Shown in pieces: positions 23,114-31,684 of a stretch of DNA of 64,000 nt. The notes under the pieces were generated by a model. The model was not told where the DNA came from, made no database searches, and saw only the letters and a list, made by a program, of their open reading frames with translations. Each line of letters starts with the position of its first letter. Positions within the stretch are counted from its first letter, which is position 1. The stretch is from Paenibacillus_E allorhizoplanae (GTDB taxonomy: Bacteria > Bacillota > Bacilli > Paenibacillales > NBRC-103111). The stretch covers positions 372,001 through 436,000 of the forward strand of contig NZ_CAKMMW010000004.1 of assembly GCF_927798215.1 (NCBI RefSeq), written 5' to 3'. The position numbers were made by a program, and so were the translations under genes.

Positions 23114-23156
23114 ATTGTAAGCCTTAATCTCAGAATTCACTGTGAGGAGTATCACA
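23114..23156 (-). promoter_or_regulatory. Fnr site and -10 for the hemerythrin-RIC operon
   Basis: TGTGA-GGAGTA-TCACA at 23141-23156 is perfect. TACAAT on the minus strand (23119-23114) is the -10, 32 nt away centre to centre. Confidence 0.88.
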
Positions 23157-23217
23157 ACACTTGTTTCTGTTTCGTGACTTTTAATCACTGTTGCATACTT
23201 ACGCTTAATTGAACAAC

Positions 23218-23256
23218 AATAAGACCGCAGTTCACCATGTGAACTGTGGTCTTATT
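23218..23256. terminator. Long terminator hairpin after nirD
   Basis: AATAAGACCGCAGTTCAC pairs with GTGAACTGTGGTCTTATT at 17 of 18 positions with a 3-nt loop. It lies between the nirD stop and the next Fnr promoter. Confidence 0.8.
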
Positions 23257-23265
23257 GGGAAAGCC

Positions 23266-23604
23266 TTACTTCATACCGACAAGAACATTATGCCCTTCAA
23301 GCCATATAGGGAATGTTCTTACTTGTCCAGTATCCGGCTGCTGGACTTCTCCGGAAAGCAGACTTATTTTACAATCGCGAAGAGGGCAGTAAACATATTC
23401 CCCGCTGACTAGACCCTCGGCGAGAGGGCCTCCTTTCTTATGCCCTGTTCTATTCTCAAGTGCATACAGAACGCTTTCCGACAAACGGAACACGGCAATC
23501 TCGGTTTCTCCGATCTGAACGACCTTCCCAAGATGCAGGGGGAAATCTCCAATACTGCCTATCGAATAATAACTCACTCTATCAATAACCTTTGCTGCTT
23601 CCAT
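23266..23604 (-). CDS. nirD: Nitrite reductase small subunit
   Basis: The protein has 112 residues with the Rieske-like NirD fold: VSYYSIGSIGDFP at the start, LYALENRTGHKKGGPLAEGLV in the first loop, and YCPLRDCKISLLSGEV in the second. The first loop lacks the Cys needed for a 2Fe-2S cluster, as is usual for NirD. It is coupled to nirB (13 bp gap) and assists the NADH-dependent reduction of nitrite to ammonium in the cytoplasm. The ribosome binding site is GGGAGGG. Confidence 0.93.
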   Translation of the reverse strand: MEAAKVIDRVSYYSIGSIGDFPLHLGKVVQIGETEIAVFRLSESVLYALENRTGHKKGGPLAEGLVSGEYVYCPLRDCKISLLSGEVQQPDTGQVRTFPIWLEGHNVLVGMK

Positions 23605-23617
23605 GGTATTCCCTCCC

Positions 23618-26056
23618 TCACTTCACTTGAATATTCTCATATAATTGATGCTGAAGTTCTTCCTGCTCAACAACTTCTTTCCAGGGATCTTGCAGCCCTA
23701 GAAGCGCATGCTCAATTCGCTGCTCCAGCTCTTTTCGCCGCTCTATATTCTCAACAACCTCTTTAATAATGGACTGAAGACCTACCCGTTCGATCCAATC
23801 GGATGTTCGCTCCCCGTACTTCCCAGATTCCCGATAAAACTGAATAAATGCTGCTGCGAGCTGAATTAATTCTTTATCGGTTTTCACTTTACATAAGAGA
23901 TCAGCGGCTCTTAATTTCACGCCACCGTTACCGCCAACGTAAATCTCCCAACCGCCATCATTGCCAATGATGCCGAAATCCTTAATCTCCGCCTCGGCGC
24001 AATTACGCGGGCAGCCGTTCACTGCCATTTTGAACTTGGCAGGCATCCAAAGCCGTTCGAACTTCTTCTCCAGCAGAATCCCCATGCTGATAGAATCCTG
24101 AGTACCGAAACGGCAAAATGTAGAGCCTACGCATGTTTTAACTGTGCGAATGGCTTTCGCATAGGCATAGCCTGAAGGCATACCGAGCTCTTCCCACATG
24201 TGTGGAAGATCCGCTTTTTTCACGCCTAATAAGTCAAGACGCTGTCCTCCTGTAACCTTCACCATCTTCACTTCATACTTGTCTGCGACATCGGCAATTT
24301 TCCGAAGCTGCTCGGGAGTGGTAACCCCGCCATACATACGGGGAACCACAGAGTAGGTACCGTCTTTCTGGATATTCGCATGCAGTCTCTCATTGACAAA
24401 TCTGGAATCCCGCTCATCCTCATGAGCTTCTGGCCAAACCATCCCAATATAATAGTTAATGGCGGGTCTACATTTCGAGCATCCTTCCGGATTATGCCAT
24501 TCTAACACGTTCATCACTTCTCGAACGTGGGATAACCGTTTATCTCTGATTGCAGCAATGACATCTTCACGGCTATGGATGGTGCAGCTACAGAGCGTTT
24601 CTTTGACCGCATGGTTTCCTTCATAACGGTCGCCTAATGTCAGAGCAAGAAGCTGCTCCACCATCGGCTTACAGCCCCCGCATGATCGGCTGGCGCCCGT
24701 ACATAATTTTATTTCTTCTACCGTGCTAAGCCTCTTATCCGTAATGGCTTGAATAATCATACCTTTGGTAACCCCGTTGCAGCCACATACGATCTCATCG
24801 GTTGGCATCGCAGTGACGAAAGCCAAAGGATCCGATCCCTCTATTGAGGGCGTGCCCATCAGTTGTTCATGTATCTCCTGCGTCATCGGTTCCTGAGCCT
24901 TTATCCATTTCAACAGTTGGGCGGAGTCACTCACGTCACCGAACAACACGCCTCCGATAATGCGATTTTTTTTAAGCAGCACCTTTTTGTAAGTTTTCTT
25001 CCAATTATCTTGTAAGCAAATAACATCAACATCCGGCCCATCTTGAAACGCCCCGGCGGAAAAAACATCCACGCCGGAAATTTTGAGTTTGGTAGATACA
25101 ATCGATCCTTTATAGGGTTCCGTTGGCATGTCACATAGATGCTTGGCTAGCACAGCCCCTTGCTCAAATAACGGAGCTACTAAACCATAGCTGACACCAC
25201 GGTGCTGGTTGCATTCCCCTACAGCGAATACACCCTGAGCACTTGTTTGCATAAGATCGTCAACAACAATACCCCGTCTTACTTCTAAACCGCAATTTCG
25301 AGCAATTGTCGTTTCAGGAGCAATCCCCACCGCCATTACGATAAAATCCGCTTCAAGTACGGAACCATCTTCGAAGAGAAGTCCTTTGACATGTTCACCG
25401 CCAAATATTTCAATGGTCTTTTTATTTAATTGAAAATGCATGCCTTGCTCTTCCAGTTCTGTCTTCAACATGGCAGATGCTGCTGTATCGAGTTGTCTCT
25501 CCATTAAGTCTGAGAATAAATGTACAACGGAAACATCCATGCCTAATTTAAGAAGTCCCCTGGCAGCCTCGAGTCCAAGCAAACCGCCGCCAATAACAGC
25601 TGCTCTCTTAAACACGCTTGCCGCATGTACCATTCTGTTGCAATCATGAATATCACGGAAGCTGACAATCCCATCTTTATCGATGCCTGGTATAGGAAGC
25701 ATGACAGGATTGGAGCCGGTCGCTATGATGAGTCTATCGTATGGCTGAGTCTGTCCATTGCTCATGTGTACTTGTTTAGAAGTAAGGTCTATTTGAGTAA
25801 CTTCAACGCCTATTAACAATTGAATATGATTTCTTTCGTACCAGTCATAATCATTAAGAATAATGTCGTCGAATGTCTTGCTTCCTTCGAGCAAGTAAGA
25901 CAATTGAATACGATTATAATTAGGGTGCGGCTCTTTACCAATGACGGTAATCTCATACTTGTCTGGTGTCAATTTCAATATTTGTTCAATCGTATTGATT
26001 CCCGCCATTCCATTGCCGATAAGTACCAGCCTTGGTCGATCTGCTTTTACAGGCAT
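23618..26056 (-). CDS. nirB: NAD(P)H-dependent nitrite reductase large subunit
   Basis: The protein has 812 residues, the full length for NirB. Domain order is an FAD/NAD-binding module (VLIGNGMAGINTIEQ at the N terminus, AAVIGGGLLGLEAARGL near residue 147), a 2Fe-2S BFD-like region (CGCNGVTKGMI ... CTGASRSCGGCKPMVEQ, 420-470), and the siroheme/4Fe-4S nitrite reductase domain (CVGSTFCRFGTQDS and NGCPRNCAEAEIKDFG). It reduces nitrite to ammonium in the cytoplasm. It has its own Fnr promoter and is followed by nirD. In this region it would detoxify nitrite made by nitrate respiration and serve as an electron sink for NADH. Confidence 0.96.
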   Translation of the reverse strand: MPVKADRPRLVLIGNGMAGINTIEQILKLTPDKYEITVIGKEPHPNYNRIQLSYLLEGSKTFDDIILNDYDWYERNHIQLLIGVEVTQIDLTSKQVHMSNGQTQPYDRLIIATGSNPVMLPIPGIDKDGIVSFRDIHDCNRMVHAASVFKRAAVIGGGLLGLEAARGLLKLGMDVSVVHLFSDLMERQLDTAASAMLKTELEEQGMHFQLNKKTIEIFGGEHVKGLLFEDGSVLEADFIVMAVGIAPETTIARNCGLEVRRGIVVDDLMQTSAQGVFAVGECNQHRGVSYGLVAPLFEQGAVLAKHLCDMPTEPYKGSIVSTKLKISGVDVFSAGAFQDGPDVDVICLQDNWKKTYKKVLLKKNRIIGGVLFGDVSDSAQLLKWIKAQEPMTQEIHEQLMGTPSIEGSDPLAFVTAMPTDEIVCGCNGVTKGMIIQAITDKRLSTVEEIKLCTGASRSCGGCKPMVEQLLALTLGDRYEGNHAVKETLCSCTIHSREDVIAAIRDKRLSHVREVMNVLEWHNPEGCSKCRPAINYYIGMVWPEAHEDERDSRFVNERLHANIQKDGTYSVVPRMYGGVTTPEQLRKIADVADKYEVKMVKVTGGQRLDLLGVKKADLPHMWEELGMPSGYAYAKAIRTVKTCVGSTFCRFGTQDSISMGILLEKKFERLWMPAKFKMAVNGCPRNCAEAEIKDFGIIGNDGGWEIYVGGNGGVKLRAADLLCKVKTDKELIQLAAAFIQFYRESGKYGERTSDWIERVGLQSIIKEVVENIERRKELEQRIEHALLGLQDPWKEVVEQEELQHQLYENIQVK

Positions 26057-26124
26057 GCTCTTTTCCTCCTGACAAATCTGTCTCTCTTAGATATGTTCAA
26101 ATTCCATATTCTTTTGCTACTCTA

Positions 26125-26167
26125 ATCATAGATCTATTGGTAGTCGAACGATGTGAGAATTGTCACA
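26125..26167 (-). promoter_or_regulatory. Fnr site and -10 for nirBD
   Basis: TGTGA-GAATTG-TCACA at 26152-26167 is perfect. TATGAT on the minus strand (26130-26125) lies 32 nt away centre to centre. Confidence 0.88.
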
Positions 26168-26201
26168 ACTTATACTAAGAAAGAGGTTTATTTCTAGATG
26201 C

Positions 26202-26235
26202 AAAAAAAGAGGCATGGTAGAATAACCCATACCTC
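26202..26235 (-). terminator. Terminator of the hemerythrin-hpf operon
   Basis: On the minus strand GAGGTATGG (26235-26227) pairs with CCATGCCTC (26217-26209) with one wobble, followed by TTTTTTT. Confidence 0.85.
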
Positions 26236-26241
26236 CTTCTA

Positions 26242-26784
26242 TCATGCGGTTGTAATAAGTCCATACGTACCATCGTTTCTGCGATAAACAAGTTCAGTTT
26301 TGCCCGAATCTCTGTTAAAAAACAAGTGGAAGTTATGGTCAAGCAACAGCATTTGAAGAATTGCTTCCTCAATATCTTCTGGTTTATTCGGAACGGTCTT
26401 AACGCGGGCTACTTCAAATGGAGAATCATTCTCCCTGCTTGCATGTTCCATGCTATCAAATGAAAGAACCCTTAACCCGCTTTGCTGGCGCATTCTATGC
26501 TTGATCTTGTCCTTTAACTTTCGCGTCTGTCTTTCTAATTTATCAGCGACAACATCGATCGATGCGTACATATCATCTCGTTTTTCTTCTGCACGAAGCA
26601 CGGTACCTTTGCAGGTGATCGTTACTTCTACAACATGAATTTGTTTATGCCCCTGAACCGAAAGGGTAACATGCATGTCACAAGCTTCTTCAAACCAAGA
26701 TGCCAATCGCCCCAATTTGCGTTCCACATATTCCTGTAAGGATGGGGTTACTGTTAAATCTTTTCCATGTACAATCAGTTTCAT
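26242..26784 (-). CDS. hpf: Long-form ribosome hibernation promoting factor
   Basis: The protein has 180 residues. The N-terminal domain is the HPF/RaiA fold (MKLIVHGKDLTVTPSLQEYVERKL, in parts). A linker follows, then the C-terminal dimerisation domain (FEVARVKTVPNKPEDIEEAI, then HNFHLFFNRDSGKTELVYRRNDGTYGLI, in parts). Long HPF pairs ribosomes into inactive 100S dimers. ATG at 26784 is preferred, because ATG at 26793 lies inside the Shine-Dalgarno TAGGAG. It is second in an operon with a hemerythrin and an Fnr promoter, which ties ribosome hibernation to oxygen loss here. It is probably an additional copy to a housekeeping hpf elsewhere. Confidence 0.93.
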   Translation of the reverse strand: MKLIVHGKDLTVTPSLQEYVERKLGRLASWFEEACDMHVTLSVQGHKQIHVVEVTITCKGTVLRAEEKRDDMYASIDVVADKLERQTRKLKDKIKHRMRQQSGLRVLSFDSMEHASRENDSPFEVARVKTVPNKPEDIEEAILQMLLLDHNFHLFFNRDSGKTELVYRRNDGTYGLITTA

Positions 26785-26796
26785 TCGGCTCATCTC

Positions 26797-27339
26797 CTAT
26801 GAGAAAAAGGATTCCAAATCTGTCAGCACTTTCTCTGTTAACGGAAAAATAAGTTGTTCTTCCATGGTAAAGTGGTCATTTAATATCAAACATGCTTGTA
26901 AGAGATGCGCTGCCGCCTCTGCTAATCGCTTCTTCACAACAAGAGGCGTTACCTCAATAACAGCTTCTTGAAAGGATTGGATAAACGACATGCCGAGTTG
27001 ATGGTCTTTTTCCAATACCCAGAAAGAAGGCATGATAGAAGGCATCGATGGACGATGAAAATACGTTAACAGGAACGGAAACAATTCCTGTTCCTCCCAT
27101 TCTGAGTGTCGTTCCAGCTCATCCACAAATTGATCAGTCTGTTTTCTGAGTTCCTCGACAAGCTGTATGCCCTTTACCGAATCTTCCAATAGCATCAGTT
27201 CCTTGGCACTCGTTTCAAGCATCCTTAGCTTTTCTCTCAATTCCTCATGCTCTACCCTTAAACGATCGGTAGCAAAAGCAACCTCCTCCGGATTTGAAGA
27301 AGCAATCCCCAAGGTGTAGCCTGTGGAATGAATCACCAT
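26797..27339 (-). CDS. Hemerythrin HHE-domain protein (second copy)
   Basis: The protein has 180 residues. Four-helix ligand motifs are visible: VEHEELREKLRML, ERHSEWEEQELFPF, LEKDHQLGMSF and LNDHFTMEEQLIFPL. It is a clear paralogue of the hemerythrin at 22558, with the same length and the same motif PSFWVLEKDH/TSTWVLEEDH in helix three. It is cytoplasmic. An Fnr box and a consensus-like -10 precede it, and hpf follows 12 bp after. A role in oxygen or NO buffering is likely but not proven. Confidence 0.88.
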   Translation of the reverse strand: MVIHSTGYTLGIASSNPEEVAFATDRLRVEHEELREKLRMLETSAKELMLLEDSVKGIQLVEELRKQTDQFVDELERHSEWEEQELFPFLLTYFHRPSMPSIMPSFWVLEKDHQLGMSFIQSFQEAVIEVTPLVVKKRLAEAAAHLLQACLILNDHFTMEEQLIFPLTEKVLTDLESFFS

Positions 27340-27384
27340 ACAGAGTCCCTCCTAAGGTAATCATTTCGTTTTCTATCTATCTTT

Positions 27385-27427
27385 AGTATAGCTACAAGTG
27401 CAGGTTCTCGCTGTGCGATACATCACA
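27385..27427 (-). promoter_or_regulatory. Fnr site and -10 for hemerythrin-hpf
   Basis: On the minus strand TGTGA-TGTATC-GCACA (27427-27412) has one mismatch. TATACT (27390-27385) is the -10, 32 nt away centre to centre. The box abuts the moaA stop codon. Confidence 0.82.
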
Positions 27428-28456
27428 CTATCCACCGATATGAGACATTTCAACCTTATGTGCGGGAGTCGTCTGTGCTAGTCTTGTTTCGGAATACCGA
27501 TCTTGACGCATTCCCCATACTTGAACAATCAATAATCGTAAATCTTCATCGCTTGCTCCTTCTCTGATCACACTTAGCAGGTCTGTCTTGTCTGAAGCAA
27601 ACAAACATGTATACAAATGCCCTTCCGCAGACAACCGTGCCCTTGTACAAGTGCTGCAGAACGCTTGAGTCACTGAAGAGATCAAACCAATCTCTTCCCG
27701 TGAACCCTGATAACGATAACGTGTTGCAACTTCGCCAATATAATTCGATTCCACCCGTTCCAGCGGCATCTCTTTATGAATGATTTCAATAATCTTTTTG
27801 CTGGGAACGACATGTTTCAAATTCCATCCATTACTATTACCAACGTCCATAAATTCAACATATCTCAAAATGTGCCCACGCTCGCGGAAGTATTTGGCCA
27901 TCGGAACAATATCCTGGTCATTAACTCCCTTTTGCACAACCATATTCACCTTCACGGATAATCCTACGGAAGCCGCAGCATCGATGCCTTCCAGCACTCC
28001 TTTTACCGAAAATCCTCTCCCGTTCATGGCACCAAATCGCTCGTCATCTAAACTATCCAGGCTCACTGTGATCCGCTCTAATCCAGCTTCTCTTAACTCC
28101 TTCGCCTTGTGTTTTAATAATGAACCATTGGTTGTAACAGCAATATCTTTGACGCCATCCATATGGCGAATTCGGTAAATGATTTCGCCAACATCTTTGT
28201 TTAAGAGCGGTTCACCGCCTGTAATTCGTACTTTCTCTACCCCTAGTGAAACAAATATCCGCGTTAATCGCTCTAATTCTTGCAGGCTAAGCAGTTTTTC
28301 TTGCGGAAGAAACCGATAATTGGGGCCAAACACCTCTTCAGGCATACAGTATCGGCAGCGGAAATTGCATCGATCCGTTACAGAAATACGTAAATCACGA
28401 AGCGGTCTTTGAAGGGCGTCCGTTATTAGAGGAACTCGCTTATCAAGATTTTCCAT
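27428..28456 (-). CDS. moaA: GTP 3',8-cyclase, molybdenum cofactor biosynthesis
   Basis: The protein has 342 residues. The radical-SAM motif CNFRCRYC lies near residue 32. The C-terminal second cluster motif (CSTCTRARLSAEGHLYTCLF, Cys-x2-Cys-x13-Cys) and the terminal HIGG are MoaA hallmarks. It makes the first intermediate of molybdopterin from GTP. It follows moeA by 12 bp in an Fnr-driven operon, supplying cofactor to the molybdoenzyme encoded 8 kb away. moaB, moaC, moaD and moaE are not in the window. Confidence 0.96.
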   Translation of the reverse strand: MENLDKRVPLITDALQRPLRDLRISVTDRCNFRCRYCMPEEVFGPNYRFLPQEKLLSLQELERLTRIFVSLGVEKVRITGGEPLLNKDVGEIIYRIRHMDGVKDIAVTTNGSLLKHKAKELREAGLERITVSLDSLDDERFGAMNGRGFSVKGVLEGIDAAASVGLSVKVNMVVQKGVNDQDIVPMAKYFRERGHILRYVEFMDVGNSNGWNLKHVVPSKKIIEIIHKEMPLERVESNYIGEVATRYRYQGSREEIGLISSVTQAFCSTCTRARLSAEGHLYTCLFASDKTDLLSVIREGASDEDLRLLIVQVWGMRQDRYSETRLAQTTPAHKVEMSHIGG

Positions 28457-28468
28457 ATTTGTCCTCTC

Positions 28469-29749
28469 TCAGTACATGGTAGTTTCATAGGGAAGAGGGA
28501 TAACCGCTACTTGCTGGCCGGCGGCAATTCCTTTGGAACCTGCTGGTATCATGATGATACAATTAGCATCTTGTATAGATATAAGCATACTGGAGTTATT
28601 TTTTTCTAACACACTTACTTTCACTTGTTCATTTGAAAGTGTCATTTGACCTCTTATATATCGATCGTGCGGACACCCTTTATCATAATCATTCGTAATA
28701 ATCGCTTGAATGTGCTGCTTGTCAGGGCTTTCTATTCCTTGCATGGCAAGTAGTACAGGCCGAACAAACAGTTCAAATCCTACGAAGCAGGCACCGGGAT
28801 TGCCGGAAAGACCAAATACGAGCTTACTGTTGATCACGGTTGCTGAAGTTGGACTACCGGGCCGCATAGCGATTTTATTGAAGAGCAGCTTCATATCATT
28901 CCCGCTCATTGTAGTAAAGAAGTCCGCCATTACGTCATAATCCCCAACGGAGACTCCTCCGCTAACTATGAGCATATCACATGTTTCCAAGGCATTATAT
29001 ATCGTTCGGGCGACTTCATCTCTATCGTCGGGGGCAGTTCCAACTCTGATTGCCAACCCGCCGTATTGTTCGATTTGTGCTGCAAGCATGTAGGTATTAC
29101 TATTACGAATTCTCCCTGGTTGAAGCGGATCTCCCACAGAGATCAATTCACTTCCGGTCGTTAGTACGCCCACTACGGGTCGCCGGAAAACAGGAACTTC
29201 TTCATATCCCATTGAGGCAAGCACTGCAATTTGGCCTGGGCCTATGCGGGAACCTGAACCGATTAACAGCTGTCCTGACGTGATTTCATCCCCCACCTTG
29301 GCAATGTTTTGTCCATGGCTAACTTTATGCTTAATCCGGATAGAAATTTCTCCTTCCTCCTGGTACTCTTCTGTCTGCTCGAACATGATGACAGCATCCG
29401 CTCCGTCCGGAACGGCCGAGCCTGTCATGATACGAATCGCTGTACCAGGAAGCACTTGTTTACTCGAAGTGTATCCGGCAGGCACTTCATCAATCACCCT
29501 TAGACAGGTCGGATTTTGTGGCGTAGCGAATAGGGCTTCTTCACTCAACACGGCATACCCATCTAACCCAGAACGTCGGAAATGAGGCATACATTCCTTC
29601 GCGAACAGAGGTTTCGAAATTCTTCTATGTAAACAAGATTCAATCGACGTGAACTCGCACCCCAGCTTCAGGACATGCCGCATAATCATGTTCTGAGCAT
29701 GATCAACTTTGACTGCCTTGCGAGCAAACCTCTGGCTCCGGTTTCTCAT
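28469..29749 (-). CDS. moeA: Molybdopterin molybdotransferase
   Basis: The protein has 426 residues. MoeA domains are seen in order: N-terminal region with RSGLDGYAVLSEE, IMTGSAVPDGADAVIMFEQ, the MoCF-binding domain with GVLTTGSELISVGDPLQPGRIRNSN (in parts) and IVSGGVSVGDYDVM, and a C-terminal barrel. It inserts molybdenum into adenylylated molybdopterin. ATG at 29749 is preceded by AAAGGA. It is the first gene of the moeA-moaA operon, driven by one of two adjacent divergent Fnr sites. The mrp gene runs the other way. Confidence 0.95.
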   Translation of the reverse strand: MRNRSQRFARKAVKVDHAQNMIMRHVLKLGCEFTSIESCLHRRISKPLFAKECMPHFRRSGLDGYAVLSEEALFATPQNPTCLRVIDEVPAGYTSSKQVLPGTAIRIMTGSAVPDGADAVIMFEQTEEYQEEGEISIRIKHKVSHGQNIAKVGDEITSGQLLIGSGSRIGPGQIAVLASMGYEEVPVFRRPVVGVLTTGSELISVGDPLQPGRIRNSNTYMLAAQIEQYGGLAIRVGTAPDDRDEVARTIYNALETCDMLIVSGGVSVGDYDVMADFFTTMSGNDMKLLFNKIAMRPGSPTSATVINSKLVFGLSGNPGACFVGFELFVRPVLLAMQGIESPDKQHIQAIITNDYDKGCPHDRYIRGQMTLSNEQVKVSVLEKNNSSMLISIQDANCIIMIPAGSKGIAAGQQVAVIPLPYETTMY

Positions 29750-29784
29750 CTTTAATCGTCCTTTCCACAACACTTAGTAGTTGA

Positions 29785-29827
29785 ATCATAAGTCTTTATG
29801 ATACATGTAGATGTGATATTAATCACA
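29785..29827 (-). promoter_or_regulatory. Fnr site and -10 for moeA-moaA
   Basis: TGTGA-TATTAA-TCACA at 29812-29827 is perfect. TATGAT on the minus strand (29790-29785) lies 32 nt away centre to centre. Confidence 0.88.
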
Positions 29828-29835
29828 GTTACTCG

Positions 29836-29878
29836 TGTGACCAATATCACATTCTTGAATAAAACTGCTCGATATAAT
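29836..29878 (+). promoter_or_regulatory. Fnr site and -10 for mrp
   Basis: TGTGA-CCAATA-TCACA at 29836-29851 is perfect. TATAAT at 29873-29878 lies 32 nt downstream centre to centre. Its centre is 24 bp from the divergent moeA site. Confidence 0.9.
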
Positions 29879-29903
29879 GAGATGATAACTAGAAGGTGCC
29901 ATT

Positions 29904-31034
29904 ATGAAAACAAAAGAAGAAGTTCTACTAGCACTTACGGGCATTAGGGATCCCGAATGGCATAGAAGTATGGTCGAATTGAATCTTTTCCGCGATGTTA
30001 TGCTTAACGAGAACAGCCTATCCTTGACCGTTGTTACACCTAAGGAGCTGCATGCCGAAGCTAAAGAGAATATGCAAGAAGAAATAACCAAAGCTATCAA
30101 ACATCATTTTCACCATAGCCTTCATCTGCGCTTTCGGTCAATGACTCCTTATGAGAGAACCGAAATTGAGACGAAAATGAACAAAAGCAGCAGTCAAGCG
30201 TCAACGACAAGCGAAAATTCGGAGGAAACTCCCCTTCACAAACGAACAGATGTCACCTTCATTGCTATTGCCAGCGGTAAAGGCGGAGTAGGCAAATCCA
30301 CTGTAACGGTGAATCTAGCGGCATCTCTCACTAGACTCGGTAAAAAAGTAGGCATTATTGACGCTGATATCTATGGGTTTAGTATCCCAGAAATGATGGG
30401 AATTAACGTAAAGCCAAAGATTGTGAACAACACGATACTTCCTGTTGTGCATCATGGCATCAAAGTCATTTCCATGGGTTTCTTTGTAGAAGACAATTCA
30501 CCGGTTATTTGGCGAGGGCCTATGCTCGGTAAAATGCTAGGGCAGTTCTTTACGGACGTAGATTGGGGAGAAGTTGACTACATCCTGCTTGATCTTCCGC
30601 CAGGTACTGGTGATATTGCACTCGATGTCCATCAGATGCTGCCGGCGAGCAAAGAGATCATCGTCACTACGCCTCACCCTACAGCCTCCTACGTCGCTGC
30701 AAGAGCAGGGTCTATGGCCAAGCAAACCAACCACGAGATTGTGGGTATCATTGAAAATATGTCTTATTTAGCATGCAGCAAGTGTGGAACCAACGAATTT
30801 GTGTTTGGCAGCGGGGGAGGAACAGCCCTTGCCGAACAATTGCAAACAAAATTATTGGCTCAAATTCCAATAGGTGCACCTGATAATCTTCCTTCGGAGC
30901 CAGATTATTCACCGTCCATATACAAGGCAAATAGCTCTATAGGAGACATATATGCCAATCTGGCAGAGCAAATTATACGAATGCAAAAAAGACCTAAGGC
31001 TCTGCATCAGGTCCTTGGTATAAATCCAATCTGA
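29904..31034 (+). CDS. Mrp/ApbC-type P-loop ATPase, Fe-S cluster carrier
   Basis: The protein has 376 residues. An N-terminal MIP18-like domain (residues 1-75) is joined by a serine/threonine-rich linker to a ParA/MinD-type ATPase with the deviant Walker A GKGGVGKST near residue 125. The Mrp motifs PVIWRGPMLGKML and LLDLPPGTGD are present, and CSKC near residue 293 is the cluster-binding pair. The family carries 4Fe-4S clusters to targets. It is transcribed from a strong Fnr promoter with a consensus TATAAT, opposite moeA-moaA. It probably supports the many cluster-containing enzymes made anaerobically here. Confidence 0.93.
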   Translation: MKTKEEVLLALTGIRDPEWHRSMVELNLFRDVMLNENSLSLTVVTPKELHAEAKENMQEEITKAIKHHFHHSLHLRFRSMTPYERTEIETKMNKSSSQASTTSENSEETPLHKRTDVTFIAIASGKGGVGKSTVTVNLAASLTRLGKKVGIIDADIYGFSIPEMMGINVKPKIVNNTILPVVHHGIKVISMGFFVEDNSPVIWRGPMLGKMLGQFFTDVDWGEVDYILLDLPPGTGDIALDVHQMLPASKEIIVTTPHPTASYVAARAGSMAKQTNHEIVGIIENMSYLACSKCGTNEFVFGSGGGTALAEQLQTKLLAQIPIGAPDNLPSEPDYSPSIYKANSSIGDIYANLAEQIIRMQKRPKALHQVLGINPI

Positions 31035-31055
31035 AGTGTATTGGGAGGGTTGTCA

Positions 31056-31127
31056 ATGTTTCTAGGTAAACAGGCGAGCATGTTCCCAAACCAAAGAGTA
31101 CGCGAAAGAGGTTGGTTGATTTTCTAA
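31056..31127 (+). CDS. Possible 23-residue ORF after mrp
   Basis: ATG at 31056 follows GGGAGGG by 6 nt and encodes 23 residues (MFLGKQASMFPNQRV... ending WLIF). The ribosome binding site is good, but the peptide is short and no family is recognised. It may be a chance ORF. Confidence 0.25.
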   Translation: MFLGKQASMFPNQRVRERGWLIF

Positions 31128-31258
31128 CGGACGTGACAGCCTCTATTAGCTGAAAATGAGGCAGTTTTGATTTTTAATGGTCACCAGAAGCGTTATTGAC
31201 TGATTTGCGTGCCAACAAGTGTGGCAAGGGACTGAATAACGGCAGTGGCGTCCGTTAG
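31123..31258. repeat. Inverted repeat CTAACGGACG in non-coding DNA
   Basis: CTAACGGACG near 31124 and CGTCCGTTAG near 31249 are exact inverted copies about 115 bp apart, with further ATAACGG/CCGTTA pieces nearby (to about 31310). Similar CCGTTAG pieces occur at 43226 and 43807. TAACGG-rich intergenic repeats are common in Paenibacillus genomes as I know them, so this is probably one such element. Confidence 0.4.
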
Positions 31259-31544
31259 CATTTGGACTCCCTGCTTTTCTTATCAAATAACGGCTCCTCT
31301 GTCCGTAACGCAGTAAAAATTAAAGCTAACCTTGCATCACAACTGGTTCCCACTGCTGCTCTTATCCCAACAGCAACGGTTACCAAAGGTGAAGTCTTCC
31401 TCCTACCCATTTTTTAGAAAGGGGCCGCTTCCACATCATCCCTAACGTGATTCTCGGAAACCCAAAACATATAAATTCTTAAATGTTAAGAAAACCTTTA
31501 TCGAAGCCATTCAAAGATGAGCGACCGCGTTTGAAGAGGAGAGA

Positions 31545-31684
31545 CTTTGGTCTCCGACCAAAGATCCCTATATATGGTTTTATCGCCAAATAGAAAGACG
31601 TTTTCGGGAACCGAAAACTTATACTTTCTATTGTGGTAAGAAAATAGGTAAACACCAAGTTATACTAGTGTTTACCTATTTTCT
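31545..31684. repeat. Three consecutive hairpins between mrp and the small-protein gene
   Basis: Three perfect stems follow each other: CTTTGGTC/GACCAAAG (31545-31563, triloop), GTTTTCGG/CCGAAAAC (31600-31618, triloop, itself flanked by AATAGAAAG and CTTTCTATT), and a 17-bp stem AGAAAATAGGTAAACAC with GTGTTTACCTATTTTCT (31639-31684). The last can serve as a terminator in either direction. The whole could be a structured RNA or the end of a lost mobile element. Confidence 0.5.
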
